Shown in pieces: positions 26,401 to 35,279 of a DNA stretch of 64,000 nucleotides (within the stretch, counting starts at the first letter, position 1; each line of letters starts with the position of its first letter). Under the pieces are notes generated by a model. That model did not search any database. It worked only from the letters and a program-made list of their open reading frames with translations, and was not told where the DNA came from. The DNA is from Panacibacter microcysteis. GTDB lineage: Bacteria > Bacteroidota > Bacteroidia > Chitinophagales > Chitinophagaceae. Location: contig NZ_JADWYR010000002.1 of assembly GCF_015831355.1 (NCBI RefSeq), positions 1-64,000 of the forward strand. The letters are read 5' to 3'. A program made the translations under genes and the position numbers.

Positions 26401-28621
26401 AGTGTATTACTGGCGTGTGGCGCCGGTGCCTGCCGATGGCAATTACATCTGGAATAAAAGTAGTTTTGTTTACCTGGCAAATAGTAGTTATGGTTATAAC
26501 CAATCACATTTATACCAGCACCTGAAATCTGCGACTGACAGAATTTACATAGACAGCAACAACAGGAAATGGACGTTTAGACAAGACACTTCCCTCTTAA
26601 CAATTTTGCATGCCATATTTGGTGCGGGTGGTGGTGGTTCAGCAAGCCCGGGAGACTACCAGGTTCAGATTAATGGTCAGACTATTACGGCTAGTGCTTG
26701 TCTTGGCCATTCGGTTATATTCAACATATTTGACCCTATTACACTTAAGCCATATTATAACCAGGCAAACCCTTCTACATCTCCTTCAGGAACGTATGGA
26801 GGTTTCATGGGCAGTTACAATCTTATCTGTAATTCATCAGGAGGAAAAACCGGCACAGAGTACAACTTCGAGTTTTCGTATCTCGATTCTGTTCCCGGGA
26901 AAGCGTTTGGCAGAAGGTTGATACGAGACTTTATGGATTGGATTCCCGATGGTGCTATTGTTACTGCACGACAGATATTTGATGAACCATTTAATGCCCA
27001 GCCACTGGTTGACCATTGGATAAATGATGCCAATTATTTCGGACAGGGAAATACTGCATATGCCCGTTTTAAATCAGCCGGTTTTGCGGGTTTTGATCAG
27101 TACACCTATCCACGTACCTGGGTGTTTGTGTACAAAAAGAACGATGCATCTCTTGCTCCTGCCTGGAAACTCACCGATGGGCTTTCCGACAAAATTGCTT
27201 TGCAGGTAAATGTTCCCACCCCTGATACACTCGGGTATATTACCTCACCACCTTTCGGCCCTGCTGCTGCATGGAAACAGGTTAAATGGCGCGGCAGCTC
27301 ATTAGACAGCAAAGCAGGAGATCTTGCTACAATAGATGTGATTGGCGTGAATAACAGTGGTGTTGAAACAGTACTGTATAACCTAAGCCCCTCACAACAG
27401 GATTTTGATATATCATCTGTCAATGTATCTTCTTATCCCTACATAAAACTGCGCATGCGCAATGCCGATAGCGTTAATCTCACAGCTTACCAGTTAAGGT
27501 ATTGGCGTTTGTTATACGATCCTGTACCGGAAGGAGCACTGGCGCCAAATATTTTGTACAATTTTAAAGACACACTTAGTATAGGAGAGCAGACCAATTT
27601 TCAGATGGCATTTAAAAATGTTGGCGATGTTCCTTTTACTGATAGCATAAAAGTAGATCTGACCGTTTATAACGCTTCAAACGTTGCGAATCAGCTTGCT
27701 GTAAGTAAGCTAAAAAAACTTGCACCGGGCGAAGTTGATACTGTGAAATACACATTCGATTCCAAAAATTTCAATGGAGACAATAATCTTTTTCTTGATG
27801 TTAACCCTGAGAATGATCAGCCTGAGCAGTACCACTTTAATAATTTTCTTTACAAAAAATTCAAAGTCACTACAGATAACTTTAAGCCGGTGATGGATGT
27901 CACTTTCGATGGTGTACATATCTTAAACAATGATATTGTTTCGTCGCAACCGCATGTACTTATCAAGGTAAAAGATGAATCGAAGTTTCTCTTACTTGAC
28001 GATACTACACTCTGCAAAGTGCAGCTCCAATATCCTGACGGCAGTATCAGGCGCTTTTATTTCAATACAGATACTTTGAGGTTTACCGGAGCAACGCCTA
28101 CTTCGGCAGATAATACAGCGACAATCGATTTTACTCCATATCTTACTTCAGACGGAACTTACCAGTTAATTGTTCACGCAGAAGATAAAACCGGCAACGC
28201 GGCCGGCGGTACAGACTTTACCGTCTCTTTCATGGTTTATAACAAACCGATGATTTCAAACATGTTCAATTACCCCAATCCCTTTACAACAAGTACCGCG
28301 TTTGTGTTTACCATTACCGGCAGCCAGGTACCTCAAAACCTGCGCATCCAGGTACTAACCATCACCGGCAAAATAGTAAAGGAGATTACAAAACAGGAGT
28401 TGGGTAATTTACATGTGGGCAGAAATATTACAGATTATAAATGGGATGGAACAGATCAATATGGGCAAAAGCTGGCAAATGGTGTGTATCTGTATAGGGT
28501 CATTACAAATCTTAATGGCAATAAACTTGATAAATTCCCTTCATTCGATCAATACGGAAACGAAGTAGATACTGATAAATATTTCAACAAAGGATATGGT
28601 AAAATGTATTTAATGAGGTAA
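23435..28621 (+). CDS. porU: Type IX secretion system sortase PorU
   Basis: About 1728 residues. PorU is the outer-membrane-surface C25 (gingipain-like) cysteine protease that cleaves the C-terminal signal of type IX cargo and attaches the cargo to lipid. From the ATG at 23435 the product begins MRRGSVLPAVLKSALFACCV...SNAQ, a good signal peptide. The frame can be read up to 23351, but that stretch includes a dispersed repeat. The caspase-like catalytic region shows the His in NYFGHSAATQLDY and the Cys in VFLVNGCNAGNIYS. Long beta-sandwich domains follow, and the protein ends with a FlgD/sorting-like segment (MISNMFNYPNPFTTSTAFVF, KWDGTDQYGQKLANGVYLYR). It is followed after 10 bp by the RDD gene. 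Confidence 0.92.
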   Translation: MRRGSVLPAVLKSALFACCVIAFVQQSNAQYNNEWIDYSKTYYKFKVGKTGLYRISQQTLSANLLGNVPAEQFQLWRNGKQVPIYTSVLTGVLPATGYIEFWGERNDGKPDKALYKNPSNQLSDVLSLETDTAVYFLTVNAATGSNLRIVNAVNNVAGNTLAPEPYLLYEYRQDYQQRLNWGRATYFGEYVYSSTYDVGEFWASNDVTQANALQLNAGNLYASTAAGVPAPSLKVSAAGNSVFDYNQQNSNLVRFVRVDLNNTKVIDKRLTQMSAAVFSNEAPIGQSLLNNTASNFTISIYNTSTNDRVAVGFVSLTYARRFHFGGAASFTFTLPASTQGNYLEIDANGFNSGGTAVPVLYDLTNTRRYTAISNSGFLKFALPPSATDRKLVLVSEDISNIQSVTALTSKTFVDFSNTANQADYIIVSNKRLQTGAESYKNYRGSAPGGGYNTKVFYIDELVDQFAYGIKMHPLAVKNFLGFARSRFTVTPKFALLIGKAVTYNEYRARESSVFDDQLNLVPTFGWPASDVLLASSDLNPVPATPIGRIAAISSDEVETYLSKIREYETRQQTGNQTVADKQWMKNMVHVTGANSDAGLDAALTAHLNEYRDTIQGPLYGGSVFSFNRVATGLETPYTQTLMANQFNNGLALLNYFGHSAATQLDYNLGEPTTFKNQGKYPVFLVNGCNAGNIYSYDTSRLTRITSLSEKFVLAKDLGSIAFIASTHFGVESYLHVYNQGFYESLSTVAGYNLPVSKNMKDAATYLLNVGFDSTTKYLHAEQNTLHGDPALKINAFAKPDFAVEESKVYVEPTFISVADNSFNIKSYFFNLGKAEGDMVRITIKWQHPDNTITTLVDKDIVAVRYMDSFAMTVPIIASRDVGSNKLIVSIDGPNKYTDEMSESNNLVTKTFFIYEDELKPVYPYNYSIVNKQNIKLIASTANPLSPVKQYAMEIDTTELFNSTLKRRENITSAGGVLEFNPGISFTDSTVYYWRVAPVPADGNYIWNKSSFVYLANSSYGYNQSHLYQHLKSATDRIYIDSNNRKWTFRQDTSLLTILHAIFGAGGGGSASPGDYQVQINGQTITASACLGHSVIFNIFDPITLKPYYNQANPSTSPSGTYGGFMGSYNLICNSSGGKTGTEYNFEFSYLDSVPGKAFGRRLIRDFMDWIPDGAIVTARQIFDEPFNAQPLVDHWINDANYFGQGNTAYARFKSAGFAGFDQYTYPRTWVFVYKKNDASLAPAWKLTDGLSDKIALQVNVPTPDTLGYITSPPFGPAAAWKQVKWRGSSLDSKAGDLATIDVIGVNNSGVETVLYNLSPSQQDFDISSVNVSSYPYIKLRMRNADSVNLTAYQLRYWRLLYDPVPEGALAPNILYNFKDTLSIGEQTNFQMAFKNVGDVPFTDSIKVDLTVYNASNVANQLAVSKLKKLAPGEVDTVKYTFDSKNFNGDNNLFLDVNPENDQPEQYHFNNFLYKKFKVTTDNFKPVMDVTFDGVHILNNDIVSSQPHVLIKVKDESKFLLLDDTTLCKVQLQYPDGSIRRFYFNTDTLRFTGATPTSADNTATIDFTPYLTSDGTYQLIVHAEDKTGNAAGGTDFTVSFMVYNKPMISNMFNYPNPFTTSTAFVFTITGSQVPQNLRIQVLTITGKIVKEITKQELGNLHVGRNITDYKWDGTDQYGQKLANGVYLYRVITNLNGNKLDKFPSFDQYGNEVDTDKYFNKGYGKMYLMR

Positions 28622-28631
28622 TCTTTGCAAT

Positions 28632-29009
28632 ATGAATCGTGTTGGCGTAGGCACCAGGGTTATAAACTTTTTTCTAGACTCACTCATAGCCGGTATCATT
28701 ACTTTTATTCTAAGTAAGGTGTGGAATTTTTACGTTGTGTATTGGAGCTATCCATATATAAATACGATTTATATCTATGGTGGTGTAACATTGGTTTATT
28801 ATACTTTTTTTGAATCCATTTGGGCCAGAACCCCCGGTAAGTGGGCATCTTACTCAAAAGTTGTCAATAAAAAAGGCCTTAAACCACGCTTTCATATAAT
28901 TTTTCTACGTAGTATTGCAAGGTTGATTATTGTAGATTGTTTTTTTATTCCGTTTTTAAATAAAACACTACATGATTACGTTAGTAGCACAGAAGTAGTT
29001 GAAATATAG
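28632..29009 (+). CDS. RDD family membrane protein
   Basis: A 125-residue protein with three hydrophobic segments and the RDD pattern. An Arg-Asp pair appears in GTRVINFFLDSLIAGI, followed by FFESIWARTPGKWASYSKVV, the conserved TPGK turn, and a last helix starting LRSIARLI. RDD proteins are inner-membrane proteins of uncertain transport or accessory function. It begins 10 bp after porU, so the two are probably co-transcribed. Confidence 0.85.
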   Translation: MNRVGVGTRVINFFLDSLIAGIITFILSKVWNFYVVYWSYPYINTIYIYGGVTLVYYTFFESIWARTPGKWASYSKVVNKKGLKPRFHIIFLRSIARLIIVDCFFIPFLNKTLHDYVSSTEVVEI

Positions 29010-29047
29010 TTTTTCTGTACCGGCTACAAAACAGGAATGTAGCTTTG

Positions 29048-29067
29048 GTTGTGTCACTCACTTGTAC
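29048..29067 (+). repeat. Dispersed intergenic repeat, type A copy 4
   Basis: Exact core, preceded by AGCTTTG and a CCGGC box 23 nt upstream. It is the only structure I see in the 29010-29393 gap. Confidence 0.85.
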
Positions 29068-29393
29068 TGTAGTACATAACTCAGCAGTTCTAACCCGGCC
29101 AGTATCCAGGAAACCAAAACGCTTAACATCTCTCCTTTAGAGTCCAGTAAAACACAGAACGTACCCAATATCCAATGAATTTAGTTCTGTAATTAAAATG
29201 TTTTAGACAGTATACCCCCTGTCCTGAACAAAATTTTAATTATTCAAGGTTTTACTCCTGCACAGCAAAACAGGCTTCGTGCTAGGTTTAAATCCCCGGA
29301 AGAATTATAAAAGTTGGAAACAAAAAAAGAAAACATACAACCCATTTCACGATTTAATGAACTGGAATCATATTTAATCCGTAAAGAAGTACT

Positions 29394-30911
29394 ATGAAAA
29401 CAAAATCTACACTGTTTGTTGCATCCATTTTTTTATTATTCGCCAGGTTTTCAGCTAATGCCCAATGTTCGGTTACCATTGCGGGCTCCACAACATTGGG
29501 GGGGCAATTGGCCGCAAAAACCGGTGATTGCCATGTAGAAGTTTTACAGTGGCAGGTCAATGGCCAGGATGTTTATACGTCCTATCAAACACAGTATAAA
29601 AGAAAAGGTGCTGTTGTTGCCGGTGGCAACGATTATGGTGCAACGTCAACCCAGCTTGCATCCCCTGGTGATGTTCATGTTGATGCTGCAGGTAATGTGT
29701 ATGTGCTTGATGGAAACAATAACCGGGTGCAAAAATGGGCGCCTGGTGCAACAGAAGGAGTAACGGTAGCCGGTGGTAATGGATTAGGTTCCGCATCTAA
29801 CCAATTATTCCTTCCACAGGGTTTTTATGTAGATGGTATCGGCAATGTTTATATAGCAGACCTTTTTAATAATCGTGTTGAAAAGTGGGTGCCCGGCGCT
29901 ACCTCAGGGGTTATCGTAGCAGGAGGAAACGGTTATGGGGCAGGCGCTAACCAACTTGCAAGCCCCAAAGATGTTTTTGTAGATGGCTCCGGCAATGTTT
30001 ATGTAACCGATGCTGACAATAACCGCGTACAAAGATGGGCACCGGGAGCTACAATGGGTGTTACTGTTGCGGGTGGCAATGGTTACGGTTCAAATGCCAA
30101 CCAGTTTAGAAATCCTTTTGGCATTTTTGTAGATGCTGCAGGAAATATTTATGTGTCAGACAGATCTAATAATCGTGTACAAAAATGGGCTCCCGGAGCT
30201 TCCGCCGGTGAAACGGTTGCGGGAGGTAATGGCAGCGGGGAAGACAGCACGCAATTAAATGATCCAAGAGGGTTATTTGTTGACAATATGGGTAGGGTGT
30301 ATGTATGTGATTACTTTAATAACCGTATACAGAAATGGGTTACCGGAATGAATTTCGGTGTTACCGTTGCAGGTGGCCGTGGTGTCGGTAGCCAGCCAGG
30401 TCGCTTAAATCATCCTGCAGGTTTGTCTATTTCAACCTCCGGGGATATGTATGTTGCTGACGAAGGTAATAACCGTGTTCAGAAATACGAGGCCCTTAAC
30501 TTCATCAGAAATAAGTTTACCGCATCAGCACCGGGTAAATATCGTGTTATCGCTGTTTGCTCTAATGGTCTTGTAGATACAAGTGCCGAAGTTGAAATAG
30601 GCATGAGTGTAGCTATTGCAGCACCTGTGTCTGTAGAACATGCAACAGAAGGCTACAAAGGCAGATCATCGGTGTTTCCTAACCCGGCAGCAGATTTTAC
30701 CACGGTTAAATTTTCTGCTGCAAAGCAGGAAACAGCAACCATACAGGTTATCGACATCTCCGGTAAGGCTCTTATTCGTATAAACTATAATACGATCCCA
30801 GGAATTAACCAGGTAAGATTAGATGTAAGTAAACTTTCAGCAGGAACCTATGTTATAAATATCATTAGTGAAAACAAAGTTCAGCATGCAATGAAGTTGA
30901 ATAAACTTTAG
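29394..30911 (+). CDS. Secreted NHL-repeat protein with type IX sorting domain
   Basis: A 505-residue protein. The signal peptide runs to about residue 24 (FARFSANAQC). Residues about 70-370 hold six tandem NHL beta-propeller repeats, each of the form VDAAGNVYVLDGNNNRVQKWAPGA, with near-identical VAGGNGYG spacers. The end is a type A sorting domain of the type IX system (SSVFPNPAADFTTVKFSA to HAMKLNKL), so it is exported by the PorU/PorV machinery. Such propellers usually bind ligands or form surface structures; no enzyme site is visible. It is monocistronic. Confidence 0.88.
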   Translation: MKTKSTLFVASIFLLFARFSANAQCSVTIAGSTTLGGQLAAKTGDCHVEVLQWQVNGQDVYTSYQTQYKRKGAVVAGGNDYGATSTQLASPGDVHVDAAGNVYVLDGNNNRVQKWAPGATEGVTVAGGNGLGSASNQLFLPQGFYVDGIGNVYIADLFNNRVEKWVPGATSGVIVAGGNGYGAGANQLASPKDVFVDGSGNVYVTDADNNRVQRWAPGATMGVTVAGGNGYGSNANQFRNPFGIFVDAAGNIYVSDRSNNRVQKWAPGASAGETVAGGNGSGEDSTQLNDPRGLFVDNMGRVYVCDYFNNRIQKWVTGMNFGVTVAGGRGVGSQPGRLNHPAGLSISTSGDMYVADEGNNRVQKYEALNFIRNKFTASAPGKYRVIAVCSNGLVDTSAEVEIGMSVAIAAPVSVEHATEGYKGRSSVFPNPAADFTTVKFSAAKQETATIQVIDISGKALIRINYNTIPGINQVRLDVSKLSAGTYVINIISENKVQHAMKLNKL

Positions 30912-30944
30912 GGACATGGCCTATAAGATATAATTGCCCAACAA

Positions 30945-31223
30945 TCAATTCTCAATGCCCGGCACCAGTATATTACTGTTTGCCGGGTTATTTTTTTTGT
31001 AACTTATCAGGACAGAATCTTGTGGCACCACAAAGTTTTCAAGTATCGAAGAGTCCTTCATAACAGCTTTTCCGGCATTAAAGGCATAGCAAACCATCAG
31101 CTTGCCCTGGCCGGTAAGTTTTCGCTCAAATATGTAAGCTTTTGTTTCAACATAGCCGGTATTGCAGGCTGGCAGCAGAAGAGTGAGTGAAGCAATAAGT
31201 ACGGTTAGTTTTCTTTTGAGCAT
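30945..31223 (-). CDS. Small putative lipoprotein
   Basis: A 92-residue product with the lipobox-like end of a signal peptide (LIASLTLLLPAC, C20). The mature 70 residues show no recognised domain (VETKAYIFERKLTGQGKLMV, FVVPQDSVLISYKKNNP). It starts 20 bp beyond the hpf terminator on the same strand, so it is probably transcribed separately. Function unknown. Confidence 0.55.
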   Translation of the reverse strand: MLKRKLTVLIASLTLLLPACNTGYVETKAYIFERKLTGQGKLMVCYAFNAGKAVMKDSSILENFVVPQDSVLISYKKNNPANSNILVPGIEN

Positions 31224-31242
31224 GTTTTTCCGTGCACAAAAA

Positions 31243-31270
31243 AAGGGCCATGTTTTACAACATGACCCTT
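31243..31270 (-). terminator. Rho-independent terminator of hpf
   Basis: On the minus strand the stem AAGGGTCATGTT / AACATGGCCCTT is followed by a T-run (31236-31242), ten bases after the hpf stop. Confidence 0.85.
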
Positions 31271-31279
31271 GAAAATTTT

Positions 31280-31579
31280 TTAGGCAGCCTGCTTTTGCTT
31301 TTTACGCTTTATCTGGTTTACCAAAGACTCCAGTGCAGAATCGAAAGATTCCTCAAAAGACTTGGAAGAAGCCTTTACGAAGAAATCATGACGCGGTACA
31401 TGCACCCTGATTTCTGCAATCTTGTCTTTGATCGTGTGAACTACATTATCAAGTTTCAGGAAAACGTCCACTTTAACTATTCGGTCATGAAATGTGCTAA
31501 GCTTTTCCAGTTTTTTGGTTACGTACTCAACGAGCTTAACATCTGCATCAAAATGAACAGATTGGATGTTTACATTCAT
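31280..31579 (-). CDS. hpf: Ribosome hibernation-promoting factor (HPF/RaiA family)
   Basis: A 99-residue short-type HPF that binds the 30S A/P region and silences ribosomes in stationary phase or starvation. The beta-alpha-beta-beta-beta-alpha fold is visible: MNVNIQSVHFDADVKLVEYV, KVDVFLKL, AEIRVHVPRHDFFVKASSKS and FEESFDSALESLVNQIKRKK. There is no long C-terminal dimerisation domain. The gene order rpsU - xerC - hpf is commonly seen in Bacteroidota. The hpf stop is backed by its own terminator, and a spacer of about 170 bp separates it from xerC. Confidence 0.88.
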   Translation of the reverse strand: MNVNIQSVHFDADVKLVEYVTKKLEKLSTFHDRIVKVDVFLKLDNVVHTIKDKIAEIRVHVPRHDFFVKASSKSFEESFDSALESLVNQIKRKKQKQAA

Positions 31580-31752
31580 AGAAAATCACTTTTAAAGATG
31601 AACAATAAGTAAAGAACTTCTGGCTGATTTAATGCCATAGGATATCTTTTAAATCAACTTCAAGTTACCGAAACGGCTTTATAAAATCAAATTTTGCGGC
31701 GCTTTTTTGGAGTCATCTTAACAGTAAATTTTGCTTAAAGCAGTTAAGTATT

Positions 31753-32658
31753 TTAAGCCTTTGGATGAGCTTTTTTAAATACATCTTTTAGCTTTTCAAT
31801 AGTGTTGTGCGTGTAAACCTGGGTGGCCGCAAGGCTTGAGTGGCCGAGTAATTCTTTCACTGCATTTAATTCTGCACCATTATTCATAAGGTGTGTGGCA
31901 AATGTATGTCGCAATACGTGCGGGCTTTTCTTTTCCAGGGTTGTTACACCATTTAAACCTGCTTTTACGGTATTGTAAACATACCTGGCATAAAGCGCTT
32001 TCCCTTTTTCGTTCACCAGTACAACATCAACATCAGTGAGCCTGCACGGTTTGCTTGCTATATACGCTGTCAGCTCCTGCAACAGTTCTTTTGAAACAGG
32101 TATAATTCTCTCTTTGTTTCCTTTACCAAGAACTTTTAGCTGGCCATAGGAAAAGTCTACATGTTTCTCTTTCAGTTGAATCAGTTCACTCAGGCGCATC
32201 CCGGTTTGGTAAAACAAAGCAAGAATCAACTTATCGGTTCTTTGTTTCCATGTCTCTTTTTCATTTGGAGGTGTTGCAGTCCTGTTAAACAATTGCTCGG
32301 TTCCCTTTTCTTCTATAAAAGATGGAAGACGTTTATTTGCTTTCGGAGAACTTATTGTAGTCATCGGACTCTGCAATATGATGCCCCGTTTAAGCAGGTA
32401 TTTAAAATACGATTTAAGTGTAGAAATTTTACGGTTGATACTTCTTGATACCAGTTCTTCACTTTTTAACGTTGCCAGCCAGGAACGTATATACGTGGCC
32501 TTTACAGTTGCAGGATCTGTTTCGCTGAATTCTGTTTCAAGAAAGCCGAAAAATTGTTCCAGGTCTGTCTGGTAAGATATAAGTGTATGCTGCGAATACC
32601 GCTTTTCAAATTGCAGGTAATCTAAAAACGGTTGTATATGTGGTTGAGACAATGGCAT
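31753..32658 (-). CDS. xerC: Tyrosine recombinase XerC/XerD type
   Basis: A 301-residue chromosome-dimer-resolving recombinase. The N-terminal SAM-like domain has FLDYLQFEKRYSQHTLISYQ. The catalytic residues are Arg in TGMRLSELIQLK, Lys in GKGNKERIIPV, HxxR in LRHTFATHLMNNG, then His in GHSSLAATQ and Tyr in VYTHNTIEKL. Its place between rpsU and hpf argues for the housekeeping enzyme rather than a mobile integrase. The ATG (32656-32658) follows directly on the T-run of the rpsU terminator, so its transcript either reads through that hairpin or starts within it. Confidence 0.9.
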   Translation of the reverse strand: MPLSQPHIQPFLDYLQFEKRYSQHTLISYQTDLEQFFGFLETEFSETDPATVKATYIRSWLATLKSEELVSRSINRKISTLKSYFKYLLKRGIILQSPMTTISSPKANKRLPSFIEEKGTEQLFNRTATPPNEKETWKQRTDKLILALFYQTGMRLSELIQLKEKHVDFSYGQLKVLGKGNKERIIPVSKELLQELTAYIASKPCRLTDVDVVLVNEKGKALYARYVYNTVKAGLNGVTTLEKKSPHVLRHTFATHLMNNGAELNAVKELLGHSSLAATQVYTHNTIEKLKDVFKKAHPKA

Positions 32659-32663
32659 AAAAA

Positions 32664-32694
32664 AACAGCCATAAAGATAAACCTTATGGCTGTT
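32664..32694 (-). terminator. Rho-independent terminator of rpsU
   Basis: The minus-strand stem AACAGCCATAAGG / CTTTATGGCTGTT is followed by TTTTT, and the tail abuts the xerC start codon. Confidence 0.85.
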
Positions 32695-32720
32695 ACTATC
32701 TTAGGTATTAAAACTAATGA

Positions 32721-32918
32721 TTAAGCTTCGATCTTGCCGCTCGCTATCTTCTGCTTGTATATAGCTTTCAAAACCTCGCCGCGACGTTTAACAGATGGCT
32801 TGGTGAAACTCTGGCGCTCTCTTAACTGCAACAGAACTTTACTTTTCTCAAATTTCTTCTTGTACTTTTTGAGTGCCTTGTCAATGTTTTCGCAATCTTT
32901 TGAATCGATAATTAGCAT
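32721..32918 (-). CDS. rpsU: 30S ribosomal protein S21
   Basis: A 65-residue basic protein with the S21 signature: ENIDKALKKYKKKFEKSKVL, LRERQSFTKPSVKRR and a C-terminal EVLKAIYKQK helix. S21 sits on the 30S platform next to the anti-Shine-Dalgarno region; in Bacteroidota it contributes to hiding that sequence. Normal length. Confidence 0.95.
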   Translation of the reverse strand: MLIIDSKDCENIDKALKKYKKKFEKSKVLLQLRERQSFTKPSVKRRGEVLKAIYKQKIASGKIEA

Positions 32919-33144
32919 AACTTATATACCTCCTTAGGTAGTTTTTTGGAGCGCAAAGATAACGATAAAAATAAATTATCCAAATTTAGCAGAGAGATAT
33001 TGATGGAGAAAAGACTGGCTTTTTTTCCGGCGGGGCTAACGGGTATGAAATGGATACCTGCCCGGAAAAAATTTCAACACAAACCGTCATCATACGTTGC
33101 CCGGTAAAACAGAACGCTGCAGCCGCTATAAAAAGGGAACGCTC

Positions 33145-33160
33145 ACATGTGCGACGCAAC
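33145..33160 (-). repeat. Dispersed intergenic repeat, type B copy 3 (diverged)
   Basis: GTTGCGTCGCACATGT on the minus strand keeps 13 bases of the core, then diverges. A CCCGGC box lies about 25 nt upstream on that strand. It is the only structure seen in the 32919-33247 divergent gap. Confidence 0.65.
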
Positions 33161-33247
33161 AGGTGATGCCACGAAGCTCCATGCCGGGCCCCAAAAATCT
33201 TCTTTCTACTACTTTTTAAATTGCAGCAAATCACTGTTCTTTGCGCC

Positions 33248-34294
33248 ATGTATCCGCTTATACGCAGCATCTTATTCAATTTTCCGACCGAGGATGTACA
33301 TTATTTCTCCATGAATGCGTTGCGCACAGCCTGTAAAATACCGCCGGTCAAAAGCATCATCCAAAGCAATTTTTCATTTAACGATGCTGCATTAGCAAAA
33401 GACCTTTTTGGCCTGCATTTCAAAAACCCAGTTGGTCTTGGCGCTGGTTTTGATAAGAATGCGTTGTACCTGACAGAACTTGAGACCCTGGGCTTTGGTT
33501 TTGTTGAAATTGGAACGATAACGCCGAAGCCACAGGCAGGCAACGACAAACCACGTCTTTTTCGGTTGCCGCAGGATAAGGCTCTTATAAACAGGATGGG
33601 TTTCAACAACGACGGCGTGGAGATTATTGCAGAAAGGCTGGCAACATGGCGGGGGGAAAATAGCCATTCAGCAATGGTCATAGGCGGCAATATTGGTAAA
33701 AACAAACTGACTGCAAACAAAGATGCATGGAAAGACTACGAAATATGTTTCAGGCAGTTGTTTGATCATGTAGATTATTTTGTTGTAAATGTCAGCAGTC
33801 CCAACACACCTGGCCTGCGTGCTTTGCAGGAGAAAGATGCGCTGCTTAAAATACTTGGCAACCTGCAGCACATCAATAACGGCATGAACAAAAGAAAACC
33901 GTTGCTGTTGAAAATTGCACCAGACCTTACGAAGGAACAACTGGATGATATTGTTTCGCTCGCCCTTCAGGTTAAGCTGGATGGTCTTGTGGCAACCAAC
34001 ACCACCATTAGCCGCGAAGGCCTGTTAACGCCTGGTAGCGAGGTCGAAAAAATTGGTGCAGGCGGCTTAAGTGGTCAGCCATTATTGAAACATGCTACAG
34101 AAGTGTTGCATTATCTCTCTGATCAGCTGAATAACGAGATTCCGGTAATTGCAAGCGGGGGAATTTTTTCAGGGGCAGATGCGGCGCAAAAGTTTGCTTC
34201 CGGCGCATCTCTGGTACAGGTATGGACGGGTTTTGTTTACGAGGGCCCTGCCATCGTAAAAAATATCTGCACTTATTTGCGTAAGAATAGATAG
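33248..34294 (+). CDS. pyrD: Quinone-dependent dihydroorotate dehydrogenase
   Basis: A 348-residue class 2 enzyme of pyrimidine synthesis, oxidising dihydroorotate to orotate with transfer of electrons to membrane quinone. The N-terminal membrane-associating helix is MYPLIRSILFNFPTEDVHYF. FMN and substrate motifs follow: GLGAGFDKNALYLTELETLG, GTITPKPQAGNDKPRLFRLP, INRMGFNNDGV, VNVSSPNTPGLR with the catalytic serine region, ATNTTISREG, and IASGGIFSGADA near the end. The ATG at 33248 is chosen because the homologous N-terminus begins there; the frame opens at a TTG nine codons earlier. Confidence 0.95.
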   Translation: MYPLIRSILFNFPTEDVHYFSMNALRTACKIPPVKSIIQSNFSFNDAALAKDLFGLHFKNPVGLGAGFDKNALYLTELETLGFGFVEIGTITPKPQAGNDKPRLFRLPQDKALINRMGFNNDGVEIIAERLATWRGENSHSAMVIGGNIGKNKLTANKDAWKDYEICFRQLFDHVDYFVVNVSSPNTPGLRALQEKDALLKILGNLQHINNGMNKRKPLLLKIAPDLTKEQLDDIVSLALQVKLDGLVATNTTISREGLLTPGSEVEKIGAGGLSGQPLLKHATEVLHYLSDQLNNEIPVIASGGIFSGADAAQKFASGASLVQVWTGFVYEGPAIVKNICTYLRKNR

Positions 34295-34324
34295 CACTTG
34301 TCAACTTATTATAAAATCTTTTGA

Positions 34325-35137
34325 ATGGAACATTTATTTACAAGCGAAAGTTTAATCAGTTTTTTTGTATTGGTCATTCTCGAAGTTGTGCTGGGTATTG
34401 ATAATGTAATTTTTGTAAGCATTATCATGAACCGCCTTAAAGATGCGAAGCAGCAAAAAAAAGCACGACGCACATGGATGATAACCGGCATAATTTCCCG
34501 CAGTTTACTTTTGCTTGCGCTGGGTTGGTTGTTGAGCCAAAAAGGTAAAGCGGTGTTTACAATTTATGGCAAAGGTTTCGACCTGGCAAGTATTGTAATG
34601 CTTATTGGTGGCTTGTTCCTGATCTATAAATCTGTAAAAGAAATTCACGGAAAGCTGGAAGGAGAAGATCCGAATATGGATGTAAAGAACAAGCCGGGCT
34701 TGTCTTTTGGGCAGGCAGTGGTGCAGATCATGATTATAGATGCAGTGTTTTCTTTTGACAGTATCATTACAGCCGGCGGCACGGCGCAGCACGTGGAAAT
34801 AATGATTGCGGCCGTGGTACTTGCCATGGTCGTAATGTTTTTGTTCAGTCCTAAAATTGCAGGTTTTATCCATAAACACCCCACACTCAAAATGCTGGCG
34901 CTGTCATTTCTCGTAATGATTGGTCTAAGTCTTATCATAGAAGGGTGGGATTCTGAAAAAGCGCATGAACTACACCTCAAGAACTACATCTATTTTGGTA
35001 TGGCCTTTTCATTTGCCGTGGAATTGCTGAATATGACCATGAGAAAAAGAATAGAAAGAAAACGCGTTGTTACATTGAATGAACCAAGGCTGGACGAACA
35101 TGCGAATGACAACAATTATTCTGACATGGCCCGGTAG
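34325..35137 (+). CDS. TerC family integral membrane protein
   Basis: A 270-residue protein with seven or so transmembrane helices and the TerC/Alx signatures: VILEVVLGIDNVIFVSIIMN near residue 17 and IDAVFSFDSIITAGG near residue 140, with conserved acidic residues inside membrane segments. TerC relatives export manganese or other metals, or help metalate exported proteins. It follows pyrD by 31 bp, so it may be co-transcribed. It ends 143 bp before the convergent PAP2 gene. Confidence 0.88.
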   Translation: MEHLFTSESLISFFVLVILEVVLGIDNVIFVSIIMNRLKDAKQQKKARRTWMITGIISRSLLLLALGWLLSQKGKAVFTIYGKGFDLASIVMLIGGLFLIYKSVKEIHGKLEGEDPNMDVKNKPGLSFGQAVVQIMIIDAVFSFDSIITAGGTAQHVEIMIAAVVLAMVVMFLFSPKIAGFIHKHPTLKMLALSFLVMIGLSLIIEGWDSEKAHELHLKNYIYFGMAFSFAVELLNMTMRKRIERKRVVTLNEPRLDEHANDNNYSDMAR

Positions 35138-35184
35138 CGCAGGAAATTTTTTTTAGCAGGCAGATGTACACGCATCGGGCTTTC

Positions 35185-35204
35185 GTTGTGTCACTCACTT
35201 GTAC
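35185..35204 (+). repeat. Dispersed intergenic repeat, type A copy 5
   Basis: Exact core in the convergent gap between terC and the PAP2 gene, so it cannot be a promoter of either. Confidence 0.85.
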
Positions 35205-35279
35205 GGCTGTGCTGCTGTTGAGCGATAGCGATCAGGGTTACGTCACCACGCTTTTTTCAGCAGCAGGGTTATAATGCAC

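Noticed and set aside
31753-32658. Second mobile integrase
   Set aside because: It is a housekeeping XerC/D-type protein in the rpsU - xerC - hpf order, with no att-like repeats near it.
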